Shown here: positions 24,997-32,956 of the stretch, piece by piece | Position numbering within the stretch: position 1 is the stretch's first letter | How the letters are laid out: every line of letters starts with the position of its first letter | From: Opitutia bacterium | Lineage (GTDB): Bacteria > Verrucomicrobiota > Verrucomicrobiia > Opitutales > JABJCN01 | NCBI GenBank assembly: GCA_018668635.1 | Contig: JABJCN010000102.1 | Span: 1 to 42,083 of the forward strand | Direction: 5' to 3' | DNA length: 42,083 bases | Notes under the pieces: model-generated | Seen by the model: only the letters and a program-made list of their open reading frames with translations | Databases searched by the model: none | What the model was told of the DNA's origin: nothing | Translations under genes and position numbers: made by a program

Positions 24997-25782
24997 TCAA
25001 AGGGTGAGAAAGCGGGGTATCCTTTCAATGATAAACGAGAGGCCGTCTGCGAGGGGTAGGAGACCGCGTGTCTGAATGAGGTGAAGACCGATGGAGGCCA
25101 TTGGATCGAGCTTTTCGTTCAGTGCTTGATAGGCAATGGCCGCATCTTTAAAGGTTACAATTACATCTGGCGATTTATGCTCGGGTTCACCCTTCCCGGC
25201 GAGGATATTGACACCATCCCAACTCGCCCAAGCAGCTAGGTTTTCATTTTCAATGGAGAAGAGTGCAAGTCCATGTGGAGTTTCCTGAATCCTACGTCTG
25301 GACGCTTCCTCGTGCTCAGCTAACTGCCTAAGACCAAAAAAGGCTATACCGAGGAGTAGACGTACATGGTTGGCACGAAATTGTGCATCTCTGGTCGTGA
25401 GGTCACGGGGGCGAAGATACTTTCGAAGAAGGTTTAGTAGCCGGAGGAATACGATGAGGTTTCCAGGTCGAAAGGTTGTGAATTCAACCCCCGGGAGTAC
25501 CAGGCTACCTTGCATAAGTCGATTGAGATGGTCTGGAGAACGAAAGAAAAAATGAATTCCATCATCCAGTGGGCGAGTTTCATCTATGAGACAGCGTCCA
25601 TCCTTAAAAGACAATATTACCTTGGCCCCATTATGGATAGAGATACTGATGCTAAAGGTACGTCCCCCCAGTATTTTTTTTGCCTCCGTGGTGTTTTTAA
25701 GGAGGTCATCAAGGGCCGGGAGGACTGCGTATAGATGGAGTCGACAGAGAATCTCGGAATGGCTTTTCAATTGCGCGCTCAT
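24997..25782 (-). CDS. SCP2-like (sterol-carrier) domain protein, unknown role
   Basis: A 261-residue protein without signal peptide. Two SCP2-type halves can be suggested: around 50-115 (strands with AKVILSFKDGRCLIDE, then NRLMQGSLVLPGVEF) and the C-terminal ~60 residues (VIVTFKDAAIAYQALNEKLD, then MASIGLHLIQTRG), the latter matching the usual KDL...L..GKLDP...... pattern. SCP2 domains bind lipids or form hydrophobic substrate pockets. It directly follows an MGDG-synthase-like glycosyltransferase gene (3 bases between), so a lipid-handling role is a reasonable inference. No catalytic residues are recognisable. Confidence 0.65.
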   Translation of the reverse strand: MSAQLKSHSEILCRLHLYAVLPALDDLLKNTTEAKKILGGRTFSISISIHNGAKVILSFKDGRCLIDETRPLDDGIHFFFRSPDHLNRLMQGSLVLPGVEFTTFRPGNLIVFLRLLNLLRKYLRPRDLTTRDAQFRANHVRLLLGIAFFGLRQLAEHEEASRRRIQETPHGLALFSIENENLAAWASWDGVNILAGKGEPEHKSPDVIVTFKDAAIAYQALNEKLDPMASIGLHLIQTRGLLPLADGLSFIIERIPRFLTL

Positions 25783-25785
25783 GGG

Positions 25786-26943
25786 TCAACTATCAAGGAG
25801 GGCACTGAGTTTACGAATTAAGTCCTGTGGATTTTTCTGGGGTCGCAATCGCTCTTTCCGTTGGCGAGCTGCAGTAAGCTGTTCAGGATTTCTGAGGATG
25901 CGTGAAACCACTTCGGGAAGATCAGTAGCTTTACGGAAGGATTGCCCGAGGCGATGGCGGCGACAGTAGGCAAGGGTAATATTTTCTTGTGGCATGACGC
26001 CTCCTATTTTATCGAAGATGATTGGGCATTGGCAGAGGATTGCCTCACTTGTCAGCCCCGTCCCAGATCGACACACCAATGCAGATGCAGCTTGGAGTAG
26101 CGGCTTCATATTCTTGATGTAGGGTAAGGTGCGAACTGTAATATTGGTGTGAGCATCCGCCCACCTTGTAATTTTAGAAGAGAGTTCCTTGTTTTGAGAA
26201 CAAAGTGCAAGGACCTGAAGATTGCGGAGGTCTGCATTATGCATGGCTTCCAGTAGAGGTATATGATGATTTGCACCATTCGCTCCAGTGCCAAGGACGA
26301 GAAGAAAACGACCGGGGTCCAGTCCCAGTTCATGGCTGACGTAGTCAGCGCTTTCCTGGGGGGTGAGGTCGGGTCCAAAGAAGGTGGGGCGCAGTAGAAA
26401 GCCCCCTTCGTAAATACGGTTGATGGGCATGCCCAGCCGTTGTGCTGCATGGCAGGTTTCTGGAACTGCCCCTACAAAAAGGTCTGCTTTGGGGTTAACC
26501 CAGCGTTTACTGAAGCCGTAACTCCAATGAAGCTCTCCACAGCAGGTGACCGTTTTTGGTGGTCGTCCCGGCATGGATTCTTGGGCCAATTCAAAAAAAC
26601 CATGGTTGAGGTGGGCGTGGGTACTGAGGACGATGTCAGGTTCTTCTCCACAGACGACTTCCTGGAAGCGTTGCTTATTCTGAATCATGCGTCCGTGGTC
26701 AAAGTGGGGTATTTTTTCCAGATAGTTAAAATACAGATGATGTAGCGATGGACATCGCATCTGGATGAAGTTGTAGAGACCCACGCCAAACCGATAAAGG
26801 TTGTGTGTGTTCTCGAGGGTCAAATGAATTGAAACATCGAGGTTGGCAGCTCGACCAACCGGGGTCTCTGACCAAGCCTTCAGTGAGTTTGCCCGCATAT
26901 TGTGACCACCACCAGTGGCCGATGTGAGAACAAGAATTTTCAC
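25786..26943 (-). CDS. MGDG-synthase-like glycosyltransferase (GT28 family type)
   Basis: Glycosyltransferase with the two-Rossmann GT-B design. The N-terminal half has the acceptor-side pattern of diacylglycerol glycosyltransferases (TSATGGGHNMRANSLKAW, then IVLSTHAHLNHGFFELAQ). The C-terminal half has the nucleotide-sugar site of GT28 enzymes (LLVLGTGANGANHHI, LVCRSGTGLTSEAILCQCP). By family this suggests transfer of a sugar to diacylglycerol at the inner membrane. Its start codon overlaps the stop of the SET-domain gene by four bases, and gpsA, which supplies glycerol-3-phosphate, is two genes upstream, in line with glycolipid synthesis. Donor sugar and exact acceptor are unknown. Confidence 0.85.
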   Translation of the reverse strand: MKILVLTSATGGGHNMRANSLKAWSETPVGRAANLDVSIHLTLENTHNLYRFGVGLYNFIQMRCPSLHHLYFNYLEKIPHFDHGRMIQNKQRFQEVVCGEEPDIVLSTHAHLNHGFFELAQESMPGRPPKTVTCCGELHWSYGFSKRWVNPKADLFVGAVPETCHAAQRLGMPINRIYEGGFLLRPTFFGPDLTPQESADYVSHELGLDPGRFLLVLGTGANGANHHIPLLEAMHNADLRNLQVLALCSQNKELSSKITRWADAHTNITVRTLPYIKNMKPLLQAASALVCRSGTGLTSEAILCQCPIIFDKIGGVMPQENITLAYCRRHRLGQSFRKATDLPEVVSRILRNPEQLTAARQRKERLRPQKNPQDLIRKLSALLDS

Positions 26944-27461
26944 TTGGCTGTTTTTTTACTCAGGCGGCGAGGAGCTTGTTTCCGTAGGATTTTTTTTAGC
27001 TTGGTCCGCTCTTCCTTGGCCACGATAAAACCGCAGCAATCAGGGGTTCCGCAGTGGCAGGGGTGATAAAGGAAGTCCTTCAGGGGAAAGCGGTAGTCGA
27101 ATGTGAGTTCCTCCCCATTGGCAATATCGCATTTGGCACTGATCCAAATCCTGTCCTCGTCCATTATTGCCTCGCAATTTTCATCGCAGGAGTGGTTGGC
27201 AAACTTGGCTATATTATCAGGGTGGTCTCCATCAATATATAGCCCGTCACGAACTTCAAATGCCCATACATGGAGATCTCCGGGTTTGTATTCATTGCCA
27301 TAATTGTCCTGAAACTGCTGCCAGAGTTCATCATCAGTCATATGTTGGCCGATATATTCAAGGAATGGTTCATCTTTCGCGATGTCTTGGAGTGCGAATA
27401 GCCCAGTTCCATGAATTGCAGAGTGCCGTGCCTCGGCTTTGGGTGTATCAGGAATTTTCAA
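26940..27461 (-). CDS. SET-domain protein lysine methyltransferase (putative)
   Basis: A 173-residue protein built almost entirely of a SET domain. Conserved features are the start HSAIHGTGLFALQDIAKDE, the SAM-binding pseudoknot residues FANHSCDENC (87-96) and ELTFDYRF (118-125), and a post-SET zinc knuckle, C135-x-C137-x4-C142 (CHCGTPDCCG). All residues expected for activity seem present. Bacterial SET proteins occur in chlamydiae and other Verrucomicrobiota relatives, where ribosomal or DNA-binding proteins are suggested targets. It overlaps gpsA upstream and the glycosyltransferase downstream by four bases each, so it is translated together with them. Confidence 0.9.
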   Translation of the reverse strand: MKIPDTPKAEARHSAIHGTGLFALQDIAKDEPFLEYIGQHMTDDELWQQFQDNYGNEYKPGDLHVWAFEVRDGLYIDGDHPDNIAKFANHSCDENCEAIMDEDRIWISAKCDIANGEELTFDYRFPLKDFLYHPCHCGTPDCCGFIVAKEERTKLKKILRKQAPRRLSKKTAK

Positions 27462-28456
27462 GATTCAGCCTTGAGGTCACGGTTCATCAGCTTTTGCAAT
27501 GCTGTCGCCGGAGGTCTGCCGTCAAAGAGAATCCCGTGGGTTTCCTTGAGAATGGGTGCATCAATTCCCTGTGCTTGACAGATTCCATGGAAGGTGTGAG
27601 TTGCCTTGTATCCCTCGACAACAGTCCGGCGGTCTTTCAGGAGGGTTTCAACAGCAATGCCCTTTCCAATCTCATTGCCAAATGTACGGTTCCGACTCCA
27701 CGGGCCAGTACTGGTTGCAATGAGATCGCCGAAACCACTTAGTCCATAGAATGTTTCTGGTTGCCCTCCGAGTGCGGTGCCCAGACGAACCATTTCATTT
27801 AGGGCACGAGTCAGGAATGCCGCGATGGCATTATCTCCGAGATCAAGGCCTGAGCAGATTCCTGCGCCAATAGCATATATATTTTTAAGGGCTCCACCGA
27901 GGCTAACACCTTCCACGTCATTGGAGGTATAGACACGAAGACTCTCATTGCTTAGGGCCAGTTGAATGGCTTTCGCATTTGGATTCTCCTGAGTTGCAAG
28001 GACAATTGCTGCAGGTTTCCCATTTGCAATTTCCAAGGCGTTGTTTGGTCCAGAGAGAACCCCTACATGGTGTTCTTGCAGTTGAGTCTTAAGATAATTA
28101 GGAGGAGGAAGCGAATTTTCTGCTTCCCAGCCTTTACAAAGAGTAAGAAAAGTGTGAGCGCGCCAGGCGGAATCTAGACTCTTTGAAAGGGTCTGCCCAA
28201 GCTCTTTCAGGCCAGCTACAGGACAAGCTACCAGAATAACTTCGGATTCCATTAGAGCTGGCTTTGGTTCGCTGGCGATCTGGATTTGGTTTCCCAATGG
28301 AACGCCAGGTAGATAAAGCTGATTTTCCCGAAGGGAGGTTAGGGCAAGTGCCTGTTTGTAGCACCTTGGAATAAGTGTTACATTTTGCCCGTTTCGGCAG
28401 AGGTGAATACCCATGGCAGTACCCCATGCGCCGGCTCCGAAGATACTGAAGTTCAT
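27458..28456 (-). CDS. gpsA: NAD(P)-dependent glycerol-3-phosphate dehydrogenase
   Basis: Reduces dihydroxyacetone phosphate to sn-glycerol-3-phosphate, the backbone of membrane lipids. The N-terminal Rossmann motif FGAGAWGTAMG is present, with VLSGPNNALEIANGKPAA (usually GPSFA.E) and the catalytic lysine region GGALKNIYAIGAGI, and GLSGFGDLIATSTG near the substrate site. Length is normal at 332 residues. The start overlaps the panB stop (ATGA) and its end overlaps the SET-domain gene. Confidence 0.96.
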   Translation of the reverse strand: MNFSIFGAGAWGTAMGIHLCRNGQNVTLIPRCYKQALALTSLRENQLYLPGVPLGNQIQIASEPKPALMESEVILVACPVAGLKELGQTLSKSLDSAWRAHTFLTLCKGWEAENSLPPPNYLKTQLQEHHVGVLSGPNNALEIANGKPAAIVLATQENPNAKAIQLALSNESLRVYTSNDVEGVSLGGALKNIYAIGAGICSGLDLGDNAIAAFLTRALNEMVRLGTALGGQPETFYGLSGFGDLIATSTGPWSRNRTFGNEIGKGIAVETLLKDRRTVVEGYKATHTFHGICQAQGIDAPILKETHGILFDGRPPATALQKLMNRDLKAES

Positions 28457-29229
28457 TTTGGAAAAGTGCCCTCTCGCACTTCTTTTCCGTATTGTTTAAA
28501 GGCGCTGAGAATCGTCTCTTCGAGGTTTGCGTAGGTCTTGACGAATGAAGGATTGAATTCGGACTGGTAACCCAGCATGTCAGTACAGACTAGGATTTGT
28601 CCATCGCAGTCATTCCCACTGCCAATACCAATTATGGGAATGGAGGTGCTTGAGGTGATTTTTGCTGTAGTCTGAGGCTCAATCATTTCCCCAACTAGAG
28701 CGAAGCAACCAGCGTCTTCCATGGCTTTTGCATCCCTAAGCAGGGAATCCCTTTCCTTCTCGGTCCTGCCAAATTTACGATAACCGCCAAGATCGTTTAT
28801 GCGCTGGGGTAGCAGGCCAATGTGCCCCATCACAGGGATGCCGGAAGTGACGATATGAGCAATGGTTCCTTCTAAAGCTGAATCACCTTCGATCTTCACG
28901 GCTTCAGCTCCCCCTTCCTGAATCAGGCGCACGCATTGCTTGAGGGATTCTTCTGGACTTAGGTGAGCTTGTGCAAAAGGAACATCGACGACCAGAAGAC
29001 AACTGGGATTTGCTCTGCGAACAGCGGCGCAGTGGTGGATCATCATTTCCATCGTGACTTCGACCGTGGTTTGGAACCCTAAGGCCGTGGTTCCCACGGA
29101 GTCTCCAACCAGAAGAATGTCCATATTTGCCCGGGATGCAAAGTCTGCCATCAGTGTATCATAGGCCGTGATGGCAGTGATCTGATTTTTCCCTTTGGCT
29201 TTCCGTATGGTTTGAACGGTTTTCTTCAC
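28453..29229 (-). CDS. panB: 3-methyl-2-oxobutanoate hydroxymethyltransferase
   Basis: First step of pantothenate synthesis: adds a hydroxymethyl group from methylene-tetrahydrofolate to 2-oxoisovalerate. The TIM-barrel motifs are clear: ITAYDTLMADFAS, LLVGDSVGTTALGF (metal-binding Asp), VVDVPFAQAHLSPEES, AVKIEGDSALE, PVMGHIGLLPQRI and IIGIGSGNDCDGQILVCTDM. Length is normal. It is the first gene of a run continuing with gpsA, with four-base overlap. Together with coaC at 10.7 kb it belongs to the coenzyme A route. Confidence 0.96.
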   Translation of the reverse strand: MKKTVQTIRKAKGKNQITAITAYDTLMADFASRANMDILLVGDSVGTTALGFQTTVEVTMEMMIHHCAAVRRANPSCLLVVDVPFAQAHLSPEESLKQCVRLIQEGGAEAVKIEGDSALEGTIAHIVTSGIPVMGHIGLLPQRINDLGGYRKFGRTEKERDSLLRDAKAMEDAGCFALVGEMIEPQTTAKITSSTSIPIIGIGSGNDCDGQILVCTDMLGYQSEFNPSFVKTYANLEETILSAFKQYGKEVREGTFPK

Positions 29230-29362
29230 GAGGAGTCTATTTATGGGAGGATTGTTATAAATTTAGTAAGGACTTGATAGACTCCAAGGCGTTAATTTCA
29301 AGATGTTTGCCTTGGTAAATGGAACATAGCGAGTGAATACATATTATAAGTGGATTTTTTCC

Positions 29363-29587
29363 ATGAGGAAGAAAAGGTTGTCGCGGTTGAAGTTCCAGCC
29401 ACTTCACTCACGTTTATTCAAGCGATCCATTGGCGCAATTCTTCCGGGACGTAATTTATTGTCTGGGAGAAAGAAGGATTTGCAGAAGCGTATTTTTCGA
29501 TTTCTAATCCTTGCAAGTGGAACGAGTTTTTTGCTCGGGTTTTGCTGGCTTGCGTGGGAAAGCCTAAAAGTTTTTCAGGTTTTCTAG
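29363..29587 (+). CDS. Small basic single-pass membrane protein, unknown function
   Basis: A 74-residue frame with a strongly basic N-terminal half (MRKKRLSRLKF and later KKDLQKRIFRF) and one hydrophobic segment (LILASGTSFLLGFCWLAW). I chose the ATG at 29363; a GTG at 29333 in frame adds ten residues. No family is recognised and no strong ribosome-binding site is seen. It lies between the divergent panB promoter region and the histidine kinase. Coding status is uncertain, but the membrane-helix composition is more gene-like than chance. Confidence 0.4.
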   Translation: MRKKRLSRLKFQPLHSRLFKRSIGAILPGRNLLSGRKKDLQKRIFRFLILASGTSFLLGFCWLAWESLKVFQVF

Positions 29588-29665
29588 GTCGCTTGTCGGT
29601 CTTGCCAAGACACCACATTTTGCCAACGTCCTAATTGGGTTAGTATTCCAACTGGAGAAATATAT

Positions 29666-31693
29666 ATGCAGAAAGTGCTTTTTATCGAGGCTGGTGGATA
29701 CTGCCTTAAAGGGATGGAGGGGGAATTGGAGTCTCGTGGGGTGTCCGTATTCTTTGCATCCGGGATTCAAGACGGGCTAAATGTTATCCCTGAAATTCAA
29801 CCGCAGTTGATTGTCATAGGGGTCAGCGGTGACAGTGCTTTTCATGATTTAAAGTCCTTTAAGGAAGATAGTTACAGCGGTATAATGGTCCTCCTGAATG
29901 CAGGGGATATGAATACAGTAATTCTTGATGCACACGTCAAAGCCCATGTTGATTTGGTTTTAGCTTATCCCATAGCATCTGAAGTTTTACAGGCAGAACT
30001 ATTGAGCCTTCTTCAACCGGATTCGTATTTTCATTCCGGTGAACTTTCAGACAAGTCTTTGATTACTGTCCTGGAAGAGACTCGTGATTTCGTCATTTTG
30101 ACAGATGAATATCTCGAGCAGGTTTTCTATATGAACGAGCGGGCACAAAAGGGACTGGGGTTTTTACCCGGATCATTTGGGCGGGAGGGGGATGTATCCG
30201 CTCAAGCAGACCCTGGGTGGATGAAGGACTTATACCCACATGATGTTTACGAATCACTGCAGACATCTATTAAAGAGTCTCTCAAGGAAGGCCGAGTCTG
30301 GACAGGCGAGACTCAGGTTTCGGGTGAAAGCGGTTCGATCATACCAGTTTCGCAGCAGGTACACTTACATGATGATTCCCGCAGGGGTTTCCGTTTTGTA
30401 TCGCTTGTAATTCGTGATATCACTGAGCTCAAAAGAACGCAATACACACTTGAGCAACAGGAGGCGTTTTACCGCCTGATCACAGAGAATACAACTGATC
30501 TCATAAGCCTTTTTGATAGCAATGGTAAAAACGTTTACTCCAGCCCGAGCTATGAAAAACTCCTTGGGTTTGCTTCATGGGAACTAGCCGATGAGGGTAT
30601 TTATGAATGTATTCATCATGAAGATCGGGATCGTGTTCGTGAGATTGTGATGAGCACCCTCCGCGCTGGACGGGAAGTGGTTCTTCAGTATCAGATGATG
30701 AACAAGAGTGGTGCAATTTTACATCTCGAGGCGACAACGGGAGGCATTCGCAATTCTAAGGGCCAATTCGAACGCCTTATCTTTGTTTCCAGGGACATCA
30801 CCTCGCAGTTGCGACAGCGAGAGGAGCGGAAACTGATGGAACTCCACCATTTACATGCTCAAAAAATGGAGTCGATTGGCCAACTTGCTGCTGGAGTTGC
30901 ACATGAGATGAACACGCCAATTCAGTACTTTGGGGACAATCTTCGTTTTATTCGAGATTCTTTTAGTGATCTGGTTTTGGTTCTTCGAGCCTTTCATTCC
31001 CATTATCTTCATCCTGAAAGTGAGGGCTATGACTCCAACAAACTTAATACGCTCAAGACTGTCTGGACTGATGCTGATGCCGACTTTTTATTTGATGAGA
31101 TCCCCAAGGCAATTGAGCAGTCTCTTCATGGTGTGGATAATCTGGCTCATATTGTTGGAGCGATGAAAGAGTTCTCACATCCTGGTACTGAAGACAAGAT
31201 TCCTGTGGACTTCAACCAGATGATTGAAAACACCTTGACGATTGCTCGTAATGAATGGAAATACATTGCCAATATCGAGCTTGATTTGGCTTCTGTTCTT
31301 CCTCGGGTCTCTTGTCTTCCGGATGAGATCAGGCAGATGTTGTTGAATTTGATCATAAATGCCTGTCATGCCATTGAAGAAAAAGGCATGAAGACCGAGG
31401 AGAAGGGTGTCATTCATATTTCGACATCTCTGGTTGATCGAGATTCCTGTTTTGTTGAGCTACGTATCCGTGATTCAGGATCCGGGATACCAGAGGATGT
31501 TAAGAATAGAATATTTGAACCATTTTTTACTACAAAGCCAGTAGGTAAGGGGACGGGGCAGGGCCTAGCTGTTGTTCACAATGTAGTGATTGACAAACAT
31601 TCTGGTCAACTCCACGTTGATTCAACAGTTAATGAAGGAACTACATTTATAATTTTGTTACCGGTGAGTCCTCCACAAAACAAGGAGCTTTGA
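29666..31693 (+). CDS. PAS-domain sensor histidine kinase with degenerate N-terminal receiver
   Basis: Cytoplasmic-looking histidine kinase of 675 residues with no membrane segment. Order: receiver-like fold (1-115) lacking the phospho-acceptor Asp (G52 in LIVIGVSG) and the conserved Lys (Y101); a PAS-like region (~130-260, ending [12 protein letters not shown]); a second PAS with PAC (~265-390, [16 protein letters not shown] to [10 protein letters not shown]); the phosphoacceptor helix with H413 in [11 protein letters not shown]; and the ATPase domain ([42 protein letters not shown]). GGAG at 29654-29657 is well placed. It is followed directly by its likely partner, a REC-HDOD protein. Confidence 0.94.
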   Translation: MQKVLFIEAGGYCLKGMEGELESRGVSVFFASGIQDGLNVIPEIQPQLIVIGVSGDSAFHDLKSFKEDSYSGIMVLLNAGDMNTVILDAHVKAHVDLVLAYPIASEVLQAELLSLLQPDSYFHSGELSDKSLITVLEETRDFVILTDEYLEQVFYMNERAQKGLGFLPGSFGREGDVSAQADPGWMKDLYPHDVYESLQTSIKESLKEGRVWTGETQVSGESGSIIPVSQQVHLHDDSRRGFRFVSLVIRDITELKRTQYTLEQQEAFYRLITENTTDLISLFDSNGKNVYSSPSYEKLLGFASWELADEGIYECIHHEDRDRVREIVMSTLRAGREVVLQYQMMNKSGAILHLEATTGGIRNSKGQFERLIFVSRDITSQLRQREERKLMELHHLHAQKMESIGQLAAGVAHEMNTPIQYFGDNLRFIRDSFSDLVLVLRAFHSHYLHPESEGYDSNKLNTLKTVWTDADADFLFDEIPKAIEQSLHGVDNLAHIVGAMKEFSHPGTEDKIPVDFNQMIENTLTIARNEWKYIANIELDLASVLPRVSCLPDEIRQMLLNLIINACHAIEEKGMKTEEKGVIHISTSLVDRDSCFVELRIRDSGSGIPEDVKNRIFEPFFTTKPVGKGTGQGLAVVHNVVIDKHSGQLHVDSTVNEGTTFIILLPVSPPQNKEL

Positions 31694-32956
31694 ATGAAAC
31701 GAATTCTGTTTGTTGATGATGAGGTGTTCGTCTTGGACGGACTAAAGCGCATGCTCCGAAGGATGCGAACGCAATGGGATATGGATTTCGTTGAAAGTGG
31801 CGAAGCATCCTTGGAACTGATGGCGCAGAAGGAATTTGATGTCGTCGTTTCAGATATGCGTATGCCAAATATGAATGGAGCAGAACTCCTAAATGAGATC
31901 AAGGATCGGTATCCCAACACAATTCGTTTCATTCTTTCCGGATATTCAGACAAAGACTTGATTCTCAAGTCTCTAGATTCCACGCATCAATATTTGGCAA
32001 AACCCTGTGATCCCGAGACTCTCAAAACTCGGATTTTAAGGGCAACAAGCCTTCAGGAGTCCATTTCAAATGATGCCTTAAAAAATCTCATCTCTCAATT
32101 GGGTGAATTGCCCAGCCTACCTTCCCTTTATCAGGAAATCCTGAGTTTGTTGCGTTCTCCTGACGTTTCATCTGATCGTCTGAGTGATGCGATCAAAAAG
32201 GACATTGGAATGACTGCCAAAATCCTGAAGTTTTCGAATTCAGGATATGTCGGTCTAAAGCGTAAAATTTCAAGCATGGTCGATGCGGTCTCCTATTTGG
32301 GAATGGATTATATTCGCTCGATTATTCTAACCATAGGAGCCTTTGGTCGGCTTAAACAATTCCGTATCGACGGACTTACAATCGATAACTTTTGGGATAA
32401 CAGTTTAAAGGTTGCCGAGGCTGCCAAGGCTGTGTCTATAAGCCAGACATCTTCACGGAATATGGCTGAGGAAGCCTATGTGGGGGGCCTACTACATGCT
32501 TGCGGCAAATTGATACTGAGTGCCAACTTTCCCGCCAAATATGTTGAAGTCAACCAGATGGTCTTGGAGGAAGGCATTTCCCAGTTGGATGCTGAGGTGA
32601 AAATCTTTGGCGCTCATCATGGGCAGGTTGGTGCTTATTTACTGGGTTTATGGGGTCTCGCTGGCCCAATAGTGGAGGCTGTACACTGGTATCATAATCC
32701 ATCCAATAGCATACCTGTTGATTTCCAACCGCTTACTGCTGTGCACGTTTCTTCCGCGCTTCTATTTGAGGTTGGAGAAGAAGATAATGCAGACAAACCG
32801 AAGGACCATTTATTCCTTCATGCCGAACTCGATCCGGATTATCTTGAAAAAATAGGACTACTTTCCCGTCTTGGAGACTGGAGATTCCTAGTCAATAGCT
32901 ATCAACGTCCAAATGAGGAGCGACAGCAACTTGTTGCAGGGATGTTGGTCGACTAA
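31694..32956 (+). CDS. Response regulator with REC and HDOD output domains
   Basis: Two-component regulator of 420 residues. The receiver domain has the acidic pair in LFVDDE, phospho-acceptor D54 (VVVSDMRMPNMNG) and K103 (YLAKPCDPETL). From ~140 it carries an HDOD domain (LPSLPSLYQEILSLL, IGMTAKILKFSNSGYVG, AVSYLGMDYIRSIIL, and GLLHACGKLILSANFP). HDOD is related to HD phosphohydrolases but usually lacks the metal ligands and serves in signalling. AAGGAG lies 6 bases before the ATG, which touches the stop of the kinase gene, so the two form one unit. Its stop overlaps that of the convergent lamin-tail gene. Confidence 0.94.
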   Translation: MKRILFVDDEVFVLDGLKRMLRRMRTQWDMDFVESGEASLELMAQKEFDVVVSDMRMPNMNGAELLNEIKDRYPNTIRFILSGYSDKDLILKSLDSTHQYLAKPCDPETLKTRILRATSLQESISNDALKNLISQLGELPSLPSLYQEILSLLRSPDVSSDRLSDAIKKDIGMTAKILKFSNSGYVGLKRKISSMVDAVSYLGMDYIRSIILTIGAFGRLKQFRIDGLTIDNFWDNSLKVAEAAKAVSISQTSSRNMAEEAYVGGLLHACGKLILSANFPAKYVEVNQMVLEEGISQLDAEVKIFGAHHGQVGAYLLGLWGLAGPIVEAVHWYHNPSNSIPVDFQPLTAVHVSSALLFEVGEEDNADKPKDHLFLHAELDPDYLEKIGLLSRLGDWRFLVNSYQRPNEERQQLVAGMLVD

